This document shows positions 10,301 to 21,750 of a stretch of 38,719 nucleotides of DNA, in pieces (positions within the stretch are counted from its first letter, which is position 1; each line of letters begins with the position of its first letter). Position numbers and translations under genes: made by a program. The notes beneath the pieces were generated by a model, which saw only the letters and a program-made list of their open reading frames with translations, had not been told where the DNA came from and made no database searches. The DNA comes from Micractinium sp. NFX-FRZ (taxonomy: Eukaryota; Chlorophyta; Trebouxiophyceae; Chlorellales; Chlorellaceae): assembly GCA_029339195.1 (NCBI GenBank), contig JAPTJF010000542.1, positions 1-38,719 of the forward strand. The letters run 5' to 3'.

Positions 10301-13300
10301 GACGATGATGAACCTGAGTATCCTGGCCCTCCTGCCGCTGCAGCGGTGGCTGGTGCTGCGCTGCCTGCTGCTCCCTCTGCTGCTGCCCCTCTCGCTCCAC
10401 CTCCTCCTCCTCCTCCTCCTCCACCTCCTGCTCCTCATCGGCGCTCGCCTCCTGCTGCGCTGCCAGCGCCCCGCCAGACAGCGCCGCCAGGCGCCGCCTC
10501 TTCGGCTCCTCCCGTGGCCGCTTCCCCTTGCCGCCACCCCGCCTGCCCTTGGGCCTGCCTCCCTTGGAGGCCCCCCGCATGTGCTGGGAGCCGGGCGGGC
10601 ACCCCTCCTCGCCTGCACCCTCCCGCACGCCCCTCAGAGGGTCCTCCACCCGCTGCACCGCCGCCTGGTGGATGGCCAGCGCCCGCTGCCACCGCTGAGC
10701 CTCCAGCTGCTCCCCGCTGAGGTCGCTGCAGGGGAGGGGAGCCAATCAAACAATGAGCCAAGCAACTATGCATGGCATGGAGGGATTCAAAAGACCCAGG
10801 AAGCCAAGGCGGGATGGTTCACAGGGAAGAGTTGTGGCAGGCTCCATTCACCCCCCGCGCGTGCTAAGAATTCTGTGGAAACGGCCAGGCCTTGGAAGGT
10901 GGGCGGGCAGGCGGGCAGCAGAGCGGCGTCAGGATGCGCCGAGCAGCGCACCCAAAGGCGGGGGCGTTGCAGAGCGCCTGGTAGACGGCCTCTGTGCCGG
11001 CATCCGCCACTGCCTGAATGGTGGTCAGGCCTGCGGTGGCAGGGTGACGAAACCGGTGCTTCGCAAGTGATGCTTGTTTTCAGCATGTTCTAGAGGGGGT
11101 GCGGCAGGTAGTACAAGAGAAGCGGCGTAGCTCAGGAGGGGCATGAGAGAGGTGTGGCACCAGCAGGCCAGGCCATGAGAGAGGGGGTGCAGGACTCCAC
11201 CCCTTCTTTGTGCATGGCGCAGCCTGAGTGCGCGCTTGAGCAAGGTGCAGCCACCAGGTCAGCGGGCCCCCACCCAAACCATACCTGTGTTGAACAGCAC
11301 ATGTGCAGTGGTGGATGTGACGTCCCGCAGGCCTGCCAGTGCCTCCACAACTTCCAGCTTGCTCCCGCCTGTGGGGTGGGCAGCAGGTGGAGGGGTGGTG
11401 GACGGGTCAGGCGGGGCATGGGAAGATGGATGGAAGGGGGGCCATGCCCTGCCCAGCTGGGCGCTGGAAGGAGGAGGGCGTGCACTGCCTTCACTGCACC
11501 GCCTCCCGGTTCACGGCGGCACCGCCCCCATCCCGGCTTTCGCTTTGGTGCGCTTTTAAGAGCAAACATTACAGCACAGCACAGCACAGCGCAGGGCAGC
11601 ACAGGCAGCACTGGCGGCACTCCTGCAACCCCCGCCGCCCCGCTCACACTGCACGTGCTTCTGGAACTGCTTCATGACAGCGGCCAGGTAGCGCCAGCCC
11701 AGGCGGGCCGCAAAGGCAGCCACCTTGCCGGAGAACCGGGCGCACGTCTCCTGCAGGCGTTGACAGCCGGAGCCAGGGCGGCGCGGAGCGAAGCGCAGAT
11801 GTGTTCATGACCGGAGGTCCAGTATTCAACCAAGCGTGAGCAGGGAAGGCAGCATGTGCGCTCGGCTGTCGGCTCGCCCGCCCACCGCCAGCCCACTCGT
11901 CGAGCAGAGACGCTGGCACAGGAACAGCAGCAGCACAGCCGCAGCAGCCGCAACAGTACCAGCAGCAGGCCCAGCAGCAAGCGGCGCGCTCAGCAGGCGC
12001 GGCAGGCACAGCAGGTGCAGCAGATCAAAGCAGCAGCAGCTCACCCTCAGGTCGGCCATCTGCTTGCCCAGGCCAAACTCCTGCACCACATCCTTCTCAG
12101 GCTTCTGCATGAAAATGAGGGCGCAGCACAGCACGCCATGCTCAGCGCTCCAACCCACGCCGTGCCCAGGCACAACACGCCGCACCGATCCAGCCTTACC
12201 ACAAGTATCGGCTGCTCCGGCGGCACAACACTCGTGTGCAGACGGACCGCATGTACATGTAGACTTGGAGCTGTCACCTTGTATTCGGCCCGCCGTATAT
12301 TCAATCAGCTAAACACACTAAGCGCACAACCTCAGGTGCCCGCCCACCCACAAGCCTCCCCCCAGTCCTCACACCTCGAGGATGAGCTGCTCCAGCGCCA
12401 GCGCAGCATACAGCCGCCGGCACCGCCACTCCTGCTGCTTCTCCGCCTCACTCCTGGGCTTCTCCATGGGCAAGGACATGGGCCGCTCCGCCTCGCGTGT
12501 CCGGTTGGCCCGGTAGCGCTCCTGGATGCCCATGTCCTGCAGGGTTTCGGAGAAGTCGGGGTCCTGCACAGCAGGGCGCAGCACGCACGGCAGGGAGCAC
12601 AGCGGGGCACATCACGGCAGGTCAGAGCGCAGGCTTGGTGGGATAGTGTGTCCTGGAAAGCGCTCTCACACGCTCAATGCGCTGTGCTGTGCCCTGCTCT
12701 CTCACCACCCAGCCCCAAGCACCCCCTTGTCCCTTCACTCGACACACCCCACACCCACCCCACCCCGCCCACCACCGCCCCGCTCACCCCCAGCCGGCTG
12801 CCGATTGCTGCCGCCAGGCGCTGCCAGTGCGCCCTGTGCACCACCTCGGCCTGGTGCGGCGGCACTGACAGGAAGCACAGCTGCAGGTCAGACTTCATGC
12901 ACAGCCGGCGGTTGGCTCGGGCCATGTCTGAGTAGAGCAGCAGGCCGTCATCCAGGCCCAGAGCCGATGCAAAGATGGCACGGCCCAAAGGGGTGGGCTC
13001 CCGCCGATCGGACGCCACACGCTTGATGAGCGCCAGGGCTGCAGGTGATTGGGGATGGGAGCAGGGTGGGGCCTGGGGCTGTCGGTGTGGGGGCCAGGGG
13101 CGGAGGGAGGGAGGCAGCAGGCAGCAGCAAGGTGGCGGTGGGAAGCGACACGGGCAAGGCAGAGCGGCGGGCGGGCACAGAGGGGGCACATCCAAATGCT
13201 CTGAATCCATGCGCTGGCCCTAGGTGGCCCAATACATGCTGACCACGTGCTTGCCTTTGCCGTCCTCCCCCTCCTTCAGCCAGGGCGGGGCAGGGCATGC

Positions 13301-16300
13301 CAGCCAATCCAGCGCGTCTTTCACAGCAGCAGACAGGGCGGGAGGGATATGGTCGTCCTGCGGGGCCGCGGCAGGGGCAGCCGGTTGATTTGTTGAAGTA
13401 ATGATGGAGCATGCAATGCACCGCTGCGCTGTGGTCACACAGACCCCACGCCTGGTTTCATCCATTCCAAAAGGACGTGCCAAGGCTTCATCCATCCCAG
13501 AAGGAACAGTCGGCCATGCCAGAAGCAACAGGCGTCAACCCAGCTTGTCGCAACTGAAAGGCAGCAGGCCCGTCCCCCCATCCAGCTCACCCCGGGCGTG
13601 GCGGCGGTGGCAAAGGCCAGCAGGCAGTGCACGTATCGGGCGACGTCCCTGCTCGTGCGCGCCCCACACCCAGCAATCGCCTCGAGCAGGGCCGCACGGA
13701 TGCCTGTGCGTGGCATGTGGTGGTGGCGTGGGCAAGGACTGGATTGGCAAAAACGATAACTTGCATGGCCTGCAGCCCAGTTGCCAGCCGAAAGACAGGC
13801 AGCGGCAACCTACAGCAGGCCTGATCACCACCCATCCACCCCAGTCATCCAACCGCCACCCCACCCAGCCCGCCCGCCCGCAGGGCAGCCACCCCAGCGC
13901 GCACCTGTGTAGTGTCCCTCTTCCAGCCGGCTGCCGGCGCACTCCGAGGCGTTGCTGGCAAGCAGCTTCCTGCACAGTGCATGATCACCGTGTGGGGAAT
14001 GCGAGAGCTTCGGAAGAGGTGGATGTATGTAATGTGCAGAACATGCCATGGCCTTGTCGGGGAGGCCGGACCACCCTGGCCGGACTGTGCTGTGTGCTGG
14101 CCACATGCGCACAACCTGGCCATGAGGCGTTGCACTGGGCCCCCACGGAAGCTGGACATGTGATGACACCAGCAAGTCGTGGATTCATCGCTCCACACTC
14201 ACCGAAGATGCAAGGCCGCTACACACACGGACACTGGCGCCTGCCAGCATGCCCACCCGCCCAGGCCACCCTCCCGGTCCTGAAGGAGCAAAAGCATCTC
14301 GCCCTGTCTCTCTCTTACTGGAGGTGCTCCAGCGGCGGACTCTGCCCCTTGGCGTGCACCAAGAAGGATTCCCCCGCAGTCTCCTGGCCGGGACGGCCTG
14401 CCCGCCCTGCCATCTGACGGTACCTGCTCATCCAACCGAGAAGGGCGGAGAAGGGGATAAAGGGAGGAAGGGGGAGGAGGGGAACCGCTCAAGTCTGCGG
14501 AGGGCGTGGTGAGGGCCGAATGGCCAGAGGAGATGGGTGGGCACGGCAAACGGCAGTTGCGTCCATGCATGCCCAGGCGGCAATCCCCTTGATAGGACAA
14601 GGCACAAGTGGCCGTGCCCGCACATGGGGTTGCACCAACGTCGTAATCTCACTTGTTTGGAGTGAGCCAGTTGTTGCTTGTGGCCAGGTATGCGTGGCGG
14701 AAGATGACTCGCATGGCGGGCAGGTTGACGGATGTGCCCAGGGTGGTAGTGGAGCAGCTGCGGTGGTAACAGGGGCAGGAGGGAAGGGAGGGCACGGGGA
14801 GGGACGTGGGGATGGGAGGTGAGAAGAAGTGGCCAGGGCAGTGGGTGGAGCAGCTGCAATGGGGAGGGGACAGGGAGCAACAGGAGGGCATTAGGCACGG
14901 GAGGGGTGAGATGGGCATGGGAGATGGGGAGGCACGCGGGCAGGGCGGGTTAGGCACGGCGAGGCCAACAGCCACCCCAGGGCGCAGGAAGGGGTGCTGC
15001 CAGGTCTCACCCCAGAGCTACACACCCCAGCACCCTGCAGCGAATGCCGCCGCGGGTACAGCACTCACAGCACTTACAGCACTCACAGCACTCACAGCGC
15101 CCACAGCACTCACAGCACGCTGATCTTTCCCGTCTTGAACGCCCCCTCAACCAGCCGCTTTGCCTGCTCCTCAAGGTCTGCAGCAAAAGTGAGGGAAGAC
15201 AGGCGGCGAGGTGGGCAGAGTGGCGGCACACGCCATCGCCAGCTGGGAGGCTTGAGCAAGCACAGGCAAAGAGGAGCGGCGTGCGGGCAGCCCCGCCGGG
15301 AGGAGCATAGCAGGCACAGCAGGGATGCACGCTGTGACACATGCACTGCAGCAGTGCAGTCAGGACTACGGAGAGTTAAGCCAGGTGCGTGCAGCTGTCA
15401 CACACTTACCCGCGTTGTGGTACCCCACGCCTGCCTCCACACATTGTGCCAGCTCATCGCACTGTGCGCCCAGCACCCGCAGCTTGCGAGCCACCTCTGC
15501 CCGGCTGTCTGCCGGCGAGCCGCGCACACTCCCGTCTGCCTCGTCCCCGCTGCCGGCGTCGCCCTGGCCGCCGCTGCCGCTGCCCTGGGCTGCATGCAAG
15601 GCCCCAGCTGGCGGCGCGGCAGGCTCGAGTGCAACAAGCAGGGCAGCCAGGGCTTTGGCCTCCTCCCTGCTGGAGGGCTTGGTGGCACAGAACACCAGGG
15701 CTGCAGCGAGGGGGCGGGCAGGGAGGGAGGGCTAGGGGCTGAGCATGGGCGCCACCTGCCTGTCACCGAAGCAGCGCATCTTCTATTGTTACACAGGTTA
15801 GCAAACTGGTTCCTCTTGCCGGGGCGCCTCCCTGTCAGGCGCCTGCCTTGAAGTGGCCCGGCAACGCTGCCAACCACGCCTTGGGAGTGCCCAAGTTGGT
15901 CGGCTGCCAGGACGCCGCATGGGCAGGCAGAGCAAGCTGCTCTGCCAGCGGCGGCTGCCCACCCACCTTGGTGTCCTCCCTGCACCGCCTCCTGGCAGAG
16001 CGCCGCTATGCACAGGGGGTCTCTCTGCACCAAGGGGTTGGTTGGGGTGAGAGAGACCACTGGCTGTTGCTATGTGCAGCTGGGCATGTCGCCCGGCACA
16101 CCATGCCCCGCCCTAGCACAGGGAGGGCCGCAGGATGCAGCCCTGGCAGGCGGGCAGGCGGGCAGGCGCGCGGGCGGGCAGGCGGGCTGGCCAGCTAGTC
16201 AGAGGGCCAGCAGGGCAAGGCAGGCAGGCGCAGAGCCACACAAACCTACAGAGACGGAGCAATAACAGTTGGCGCTTGCCTGGTTGAGGGGCTTGATGCG

Positions 16301-19300
16301 GCGCTGCCACTGCAGCCGGCTGTCCAGTATGTCGCCGCTGGGCATCAGCTGCACACGGACAGCAGGGGATGGGGTGCAGGGAACAGGGTGCGGCAGTGAC
16401 GCTGGGACCTACAGCAGAGTTCCCAAGGAGCAACAAAAGAGCCCCACCCAGCAGCCAGCTGCCAGCTGCCAGCCAGCCAGACTGTGCGGCTTGTGCCTCA
16501 CTCTGCCCTGTACCGCATGCACCCTCTGGCCCACCAATCCAGGCATCATACGCCAGGAGAGCTAGGCTCCAACATGCCCTGCCTCCCCCACCCGCTCAAT
16601 AAATCGTGCTTCAGCTTCGCAGGCCTTCAAGCCCCACCTCCCCCCCCAGCGCTCTCTGAGCTGAGCAATCTACCAAACCACCTGCCACCCCCCCCCAGAC
16701 CAAGCCCACCCACTCACCAGGTAGTGTTTGAGCTCCACCGGCCGCCAGTCCCCCAGGTAGCAGGTGGCGCCCAGCCAGCGGGCCATGGCCCTCACGCCAG
16801 GCAGCTGCAGCCACGCGAGTGAACAGCATGTGTGAGAGGCCCGATGCTGACGGCTTCAGAGGCGGCGCCCTAGCCTGCCCTCTCTAAACTGAAAACTAAA
16901 TAACAGCAAGCGACACCCATCCGCTCCTCCCCGCCTCCTCCTGCCTCCTGGTTTACTACAACTCCACAGCGGTAAGCAGCCACCCGCCCGCCCTGACACC
17001 CCTCCTCCCACCTCCCCAACCAAAGAGACTTACCGTGGCTGACATGGCCACCAGCTGCATGTGTGGTGCATGCACATCCAGCTCCAACTCCGCTGCCCCC
17101 GTCCCCGCCGCAGCCTTTCCGCTGCCCTGGCCGCCGGCGCTGCCCTCTGCGCCGGCCTGCAGCCGCTGCTGGCTTCCCCCTGCCGCCGCCTCCTGCCGCT
17201 GCCCTTCCGCAGCCGCGTCCTGCTGCTGCCCCTCTGCCGCTTCCTGCTGCTGCTCAGGCTCAGCCGCCGTGGCTTCTCCCTCCTGCCTCCCTTGCTGCTG
17301 CTGCTGCTGCTGGTGCTCCTGCTGCTGCTGCTGCGCCGCTACAGCTGCTGTCTCCCCAGAGTCCCTCCCCTCTCCCTTCTCCTCCATGCCCTTCCTGGCC
17401 GTCTCTTGCAGGTAGCGCAGTTTTGCCAGGAGCAGCTCCAGAGTGTGCCCTCTGCTGGGGTCAACCACCAGGTCCACCTGGTGTGCAACACAACAAGACG
17501 TGTCACGCGGAGCAGGCAAAGCACAGCACAGCATTGCCCAGCGTCACAATTCTACTCAGGGTTTCCCACCCCAGGTAGCTGCACAGAACAGCGCAGCGCA
17601 GCACAGCACAGCACGGTGCAGCGCAGCACAGCACAGCACAGCAGGGTGAGTGCTGCATCACTCCCCTGCATTCCTCACCCCCACCCGCATTCCCAGCCCA
17701 CCCTTCCTCACCTCATCAACAACAACTGTGGAAAACTCTGAGGCGGGGTGCACCCGCACATCCAGCAGCCGGTTCAGTATGGAATGCGCGCTCTCTGCCG
17801 TGCACACCAGCACGCCGCAGAAGCGGCTGAGCGCCGCGGAGTCGTAGCGCCCGCCAAAGGCGCACTTGACCTGCAGAGGTGCGCCAGGTGAACCAGTGCA
17901 TGACAACCGAAAGATCACAGTGCATCACACATGTGCAGTTGCAAGGCCATGGCACAGCGCAGCGCAGCACATATGCACGGCAGACCACAGCGCAGCACAG
18001 CATGCCCCCACCTCCTTGTCCAACGCCTCAATCAGCGGCCGCAGCATGTGTGCCTGCTCGCTGCACGCGCTGCGGTACGGCAGTACCTGCAGCATGGGGG
18101 GAGGAGGTGCATGGCTTAGGTTGGTGGGCAGGGGCGGGCAGACAGTGCCGGCGGGGACATCCCCTGCCTGCTTCCCTTGCAGTGCAGCGCAGGCACGCCT
18201 GCTGCCCTTCCGTTCCTGGCAGGCAGGAGACGTCATCTGGATGTGCCCACTCCACTCCCTCCCCCACTGCCTGCCATGTCTGCAAGAAAGTCAGCGACAC
18301 GTCATCACACATGCTGCTGTGCATGCTGCACCCAACACCGCCCGTATCCCGTGAACCCAACATCACCCCACGTCCCCTGAACCCACCATCATGCACTTGC
18401 GGCTGCTGTCCACGCTCAGCGCGCGCAGCATGATGATCTGCGCCACAGCGCTCTTCCCGCTGCCCGTGGGCGCTGCAGGCAAATGGTGGGCGGGGAAGGC
18501 GGGGATGGGAGGTGGCAGGCCAGACTGAGGCGGGGGCAGGGGCGTGGAGGCGGGGGAGGGGCGGGAGGGGAGCCCGCGCTGCCGTACTGCTTGCTGGCTG
18601 CTCAGGCAGGAGGTTGAGGGGGGTGGTGCCGCAGCTCACAGGGCCCCCACACCCCAGCATACGTGTTGGCTAGGGTTTGCCCAGCTGCCACACCCCAGCT
18701 GTTATGATCCGATGGCCCAGCTGGGCCCCTCTTGCCGCCCATGCATGCAAGGTTCCCGGCTCCCCACCGCCCGCTCGCCATAGTGGAGCACCGCCCTTGC
18801 CCTTGCCCTTGCCCTTGCCCTTACACAAGGATGTCGACCGTGCCCAATGTCACTCACCAGAGTAGAGCAGGTTCCTGGGGGAGGCCCCCGCCGCAGGCAG
18901 CACCCCCGGCAGGTTGAGGCACTGCGCCTGCCAGGGGTAGAGCGCCCCCAGGCGGAAGTGCCCCCGCTCTGCCGACCCCATCACACCTGCCAGCTCAGCA
19001 CCCAGGTAGTCCCGGGGGTCTGTGGGCCACCCGCCAGGGGGCGTGTCTTGAACGGTGGCTACAACGGGTGGGCTGGCGGCTGACGTGGCGCCGGTGGCCC
19101 CAGGCTGTGAAGCCGCCGCTGCTGCCGCCGCTGCTGCCGCTGTTCCCACCGCGACTGCTGCCACTGCTGCTGCTGTTGCCGCTGCTGCTGGTGCTGCTGC
19201 CGAGGCGGGAGGGGACTGCCTTGCAGCGGCACTGCCGGGCGTAGCAGCTACGGCGGCGGTCGCAGCGGCAGCGGCGGCCGGGCTGCCGGCGGGGTGCTGC

Positions 19301-19498
19301 GATGCCACTGTCTGCTGCCCCTCAACAAACCTTGCGCGTTGTGCTGCAGGCGCCACTGCTGCTGCTGCTGCTGCAGCTGCCGAGGGATGGCCCTGCTGGC
19401 GCGCTGCTGCCGCCTGCCGCTGCTGCTGCTGCTGCTGTGGTGGCCACCGAGGCGGCTGCACACTTTGATGCTGCGGTGGCCGCTGGTGCTGCCAGAAC

Positions 19499-19530
<32 letters not shown>

Positions 19531-20634
19531 ATGATGATACGGCGGCTGCCCCTGCTGTGGCTGCCCCTGCAGGCCTCGCGCCGACGGGGGCGGAGGTGCA
19601 TGGCGGTGGCGGCCGCCCAAATGCTGATCATGCTGTGGTGCATGCTGCCACTGCTGCCACTGCCGCTGGTGCTGCTGCTGCTGCTTGGGCCCCGCTGGCG
19701 ATTGCTGCCGCTGCTGCTGCTTGGGCCCCGCTGGCGATTGCTGCCGCTGCTGGGGCAGCTGCTGAGCCTGCGGCTGCACCGAGGGGCGCTGCTGGCGCAG
19801 CGCACGCCACTCAAACGTTGCAGCCCTGCCACCCAGCAAGGCCTCTACTGGCACCTCAATCAGCCCATCGTCCTCCTGCTTCCCCTCTCCTCCTCCAGAA
19901 CCACGGCTGGCACTTCCACCTGCTGGCATTGGCTGCGATGGGGGCGGCACCCCCAGCCAGTCAGGCCGCCCCACCCCTAGGTCGCCCTCCGCTGCTGCCG
20001 ACGCTCCTGCTGCTGCCTGCACGCCAGCTGGTGCTGCACGGCTTGCAGGGCCGCTGGTAGGGGCGCCAGGGAACAGCACATCAAACAATGAGGGGCTTCC
20101 CACGGGCTGGTGCCCTGCCTGTTGCATTTCTGCATGTGCTGGCGCCGCTGCATGCTGCCCTCCGGCTGCCAGCTGCGGTGCCGCCGCCGCAGCGCCTGTG
20201 GCATTGTCCCGGCCAGCTGGCGCTGCCTCAATGCGCGGCACGCGCTGCAGCACAAGCTTCCCGCCCGCCTGCTGCGCCCCGGGCTGCAGCAGACTGCGGC
20301 GAGGCGTGCGGGCAGCGCTGAATGGGCGCTCCACTGACCTCCCCTGGCTCGCCGGCTGCTGCTGCAGCTGCTGTGCCTGCTGCTGTGCCTGCTGATGGTC
20401 TGGATGACATGGCTGATGTTGGCATGCCGGTTGTAGGAACTGTGGGGCCTGTGCCGTTTGCAGGCTGCTCAGCAGCACATCCAGCAAGCTGGGCGGCTCA
20501 TCATGAAGCAGCGGCTGCCGAGGCTGCGGCTGCTGCTGGGGGGAGGTCAGAGCGGCAGCGCTGCTTGGACCCTGCCCCGCTGCTGGCCCTGCTGCATTGC
20601 CAGACCGCCATTTCTCATTCCCAGGCCCACTCAT
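4364..20634 (-). CDS. POLQ: DNA polymerase theta (helicase plus family A polymerase), 32 exons, about 2525 aa
   Basis: In plants and animals polymerase theta carries out microhomology-mediated end joining: the helicase half works on resected ends and the polymerase half anneals and extends them, in the nucleus. All 32 exons join in phase (exon lists are in the two sub-entries). The order is a Gln/His/Ala-rich N-terminus (about 1-560), an SF2 helicase (about 570-1460), a low-complexity linker, an inactive exonuclease-like region (about 1700-2040) and a family A polymerase (to 2525). Length is close to the human protein (2590 aa). Two introns use GC donors (after exons 7 and 15). Start chosen: ATG at 20634, with G at -3; ATGs at 20679 and 20673 are in frame with weaker context. 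Ohnologous or single-domain relatives (HELQ, PolA) are excluded because both halves are present in one open reading path. The identification is secure; the exact start is not. Confidence 0.95.
4930..5182 (-). repeat. Tandem ~100-bp duplication of the 5' end of POLQ exon 31 inside intron 30
   Basis: The 5' part of exon 31 (4933-4978, coding GSAADLCKRAMVAIH) recurs upstream in the intron at about 5033-5093 and 5131-5177, offsets of 100 and 94 bp. The farthest copy keeps a CTGCAG acceptor and would read GSAANLCMRAAVAI. The nearer copy is degraded but keeps KRAMVAIH. Reading on from the far copy meets a stop soon after, so both copies look like relics rather than used exons. Confidence 0.8.
5538..5615 (+). 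repeat. GGCA/GGGA-rich tandem repeat in POLQ intron 29
   Basis: A degenerate run of GCAGGCAGG and GGAGGGAGG units. No coding character. Confidence 0.7.
6340..6545. repeat. Degenerate CAGCA/GGCAC minisatellite in POLQ intron 28
   Basis: About 20 imperfect units built on GGCACAGCA and CAGCAYGCC fill most of intron 28 (6210-6578). The open frames across it are repeat artefacts. Confidence 0.7.
11571..11610. repeat. CAGCA pentanucleotide array in POLQ intron 19
   Basis: Repeated ACAGCACAGC units lie between POLQ exons 19 and 20. The same motif recurs at 17589-17645 and 33380-33422. Confidence 0.8.
15062..15113 (-). repeat. Six 9-bp tandem 5' splice-site-like units at the end of POLQ exon 10
   Basis: On the minus strand the intron begins with six units at an exact 9-bp period: GTGAGTGCT four times, one GTAAGTGCT and one GTGGGCGCT. 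The first (15107-15113) is the only donor that keeps the reading frame open. Using any later one would include an in-frame TGA. Confidence 0.9.
17589..17645. repeat. CAGCA/CAGCG pentanucleotide array in POLQ intron 4
   Basis: About eleven units of GCAGC/ACAGC fill part of the intron between exons 4 and 5. Confidence 0.85.
18794..18822 (+). repeat. (CCCTTG)n hexanucleotide repeat in POLQ intron 1
   Basis: Nearly five tandem CCCTTG units, just downstream of the exon 1 donor on the minus strand. Confidence 0.85.
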
Positions 20635-21439
20635 GGCTCCAGCTTTACAACTGCAGGCAGCATGGAGTGACATAAGCATTGAGCAGGCGGGGCGCTCGGC
20701 AAGAGCGGCGGCAGGCCAGCGGCGGAACGGCTCAAGGCGGCTGGGTGACTTAAGGGTACGCGGAGTGCGGCAGAACAATGGGTTATGCTCGCCCTACGGC
20801 ACAGGAGGCGCAGGGCGGTGTGGCGCGCACCCAAGTGGCAGCCCATTTGGGAGCCATGCTGCGCGTTACTCCGCTAGTGAGCTTCCGGAGACTTCAGTCA
20901 GACGTCGAGGCTGCAGGCCGAGACCTAGGAGGCCCTTGGGAGCACCGCCCAGCATGTCCAGCATGCGCCGCCGCCGCCACGCCCTCCACCAGGGGCTGAT
21001 TTGACTGGCCCTCACAGCCTGGTACTTCTTACCTCACAGCCTGGTACCTCCCTCACAGCCTGGTACTTCCGTTTGTGGCTGTGTGCTTGTGCAGGCTGCA
21101 GCAGGGAAGTTAGTCTGCATGGCAGCGCCGCCAGCTGCTCAACGGCAGCACCAATCATGTACAGCAAGACGCTCTGGCAATTGGCACTCTGCCCTGTTGT
21201 GTTGCTCGGCCCAAGCAGCCCCACAACTACCCCCTCTGCCCCTGTCAGGATGGGAGGTCCAATACTTTTGTGCGCCGCCATTGAGGAGCAGCAGCCGGCT
21301 GTAACGGCGGCGCGGGTGAGCCAGCGGCAGGTGCCAACCCAACGCTGTGATGCCGACGCGCAGCTCTTTACGCCCCCTCCCTCCTACGCTTGCACTGCTT
21401 TGATCAACCCTTCTGCGCGGGCAACGAGTCTCATTCCAC
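20635..21439. other. Upstream region of POLQ and downstream region of the membrane-protein gene
   Basis: About 800 bp between the POLQ start and the poly(A) signal of the gene behind it. The POLQ reading frame stays open for about 145 nt upstream of the chosen ATG. A ~20-bp minisatellite lies at 21010-21070. No TATA box or other promoter motif can be called with confidence. Confidence 0.55.
21010..21070 (+). repeat. Three-unit ~20-bp minisatellite upstream of POLQ
   Basis: CTCACAGCCTGGTAC followed by CTTC or TTCC-like endings is repeated three times about 380-440 bp upstream of the POLQ start codon. Confidence 0.8.
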
Positions 21440-21444
21440 TTACA
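21440..21444 (-). terminator. TGTAA polyadenylation signal of the 21751-23780 gene
   Basis: TGTAA on the minus strand, 307-311 nt downstream of the stop codon. Confidence 0.55.
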
Positions 21445-21750
21445 AGTGTGAGTCCGGGTTGCTGGGAGAGGGTACTGGAGTGGCTAGCAGCCGGACAGCC
21501 ATGCGCTGGTCCTCGAGCAAGGGGGCAGCTGAGGCAAGGCAGGTGCTGGGCAGCTGTGGCGAGCACGAGACTGGGGCGCCAGCAAGGACACCGCGTGCGA
21601 TGCAGCAGCCAGCCAGGGCCGGGGTGGTGGGCGGGAGACGCATGGCGCGTGCGACGCAGCAGGCAGGTATCAGTTGGGTGTGCACAGCGCGAGTCTCCAG
21701 GCTCCAAGCCCCCTCGCCGGTGCTGCTGCCTGCCAGGGGGCGCTGCTGGG

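Larger units (their letters stand above)
4364..10725 (-). other. POLQ: POLQ exons 22-32: linker, exonuclease-like region and family A polymerase
   Basis: Exons in transcript order: 10725-8954, 8727-8618, 8409-8320, 8135-7907, 7505-7370, 7183-7079, 6672-6579, 6209-5993, 5497-5388, 4978-4838, 4570-4364. Exon 22 (1772 nt) holds Gln/Glu- and basic-rich linkers, then VLAWLPEVQQLCAQLRAARG and VVVDVRLAAWLLHP, the shape of the exonuclease-like domain. I see no DxE metal ligands, as expected for theta. Polymerase motif A is SADYRQVELRMMAHF (Asp2257). Motif B is RDREHAKQLAYGLSYG (Arg2307, Lys2311, Tyr2315, Gly2316). VNTIMQGSAAD follows, and motif C is LQIHDELLVEV (His2443, Asp2444, Glu2445). The tail SVGRSWGELAEL matches the family's ASWGEL end and is followed by about 30 extra acidic residues. 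Confidence 0.92.
10952..20634 (-). other. POLQ: POLQ exons 1-21: N-terminal low-complexity region and SF2 helicase
   Basis: Exons in transcript order: 20634-18858, 18472-18387, 18086-18012, 17870-17712, 17477-17034, 16804-16718, 16348-16280, 16024-15967, 15700-15410, 15177-15114, 14757-14653, 14423-14319, 13969-13905, 13703-13591, 13357-13255, 13038-12788, 12563-12375, 12104-12045, 11750-11648, 11368-11285, 11030-10952. Visible motifs: LYPWQAQCL (Q-motif-like), Walker A APTGSGKS at 593-600, motif II VVVDEVD at 695-701, SAT at 845-847, LVFCATK, YHNAD in place of HHAG, CSTTTLGTSVNLPA, and the arginine-finger motif QMAGRAGR at 1075-1082. C-terminal winged-helix and helical-ratchet-like exons follow (LLLYSDMARANRRL; AFAARLGWRYLAAV). 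Insertions relative to animal POLQ sit in exon 5 (about 110 residues rich in Gln/Glu/Ala) and exon 9 (about 50 residues). Confidence 0.9.

Noticed and set aside
8907..10745. Large open frames antisense to POLQ exon 22 and exon 1
   Set aside because: They are rich in Ala/Leu/Cys and follow from the CAG/CTG-rich coding strand; they lack splice and start context of their own.
20634..20778. A longer POLQ N-terminus reading from 20778
   Set aside because: The codon at 20778 is TTG, not ATG. The in-frame ATGs at 20679 and 20673 have weak context compared with 20634.
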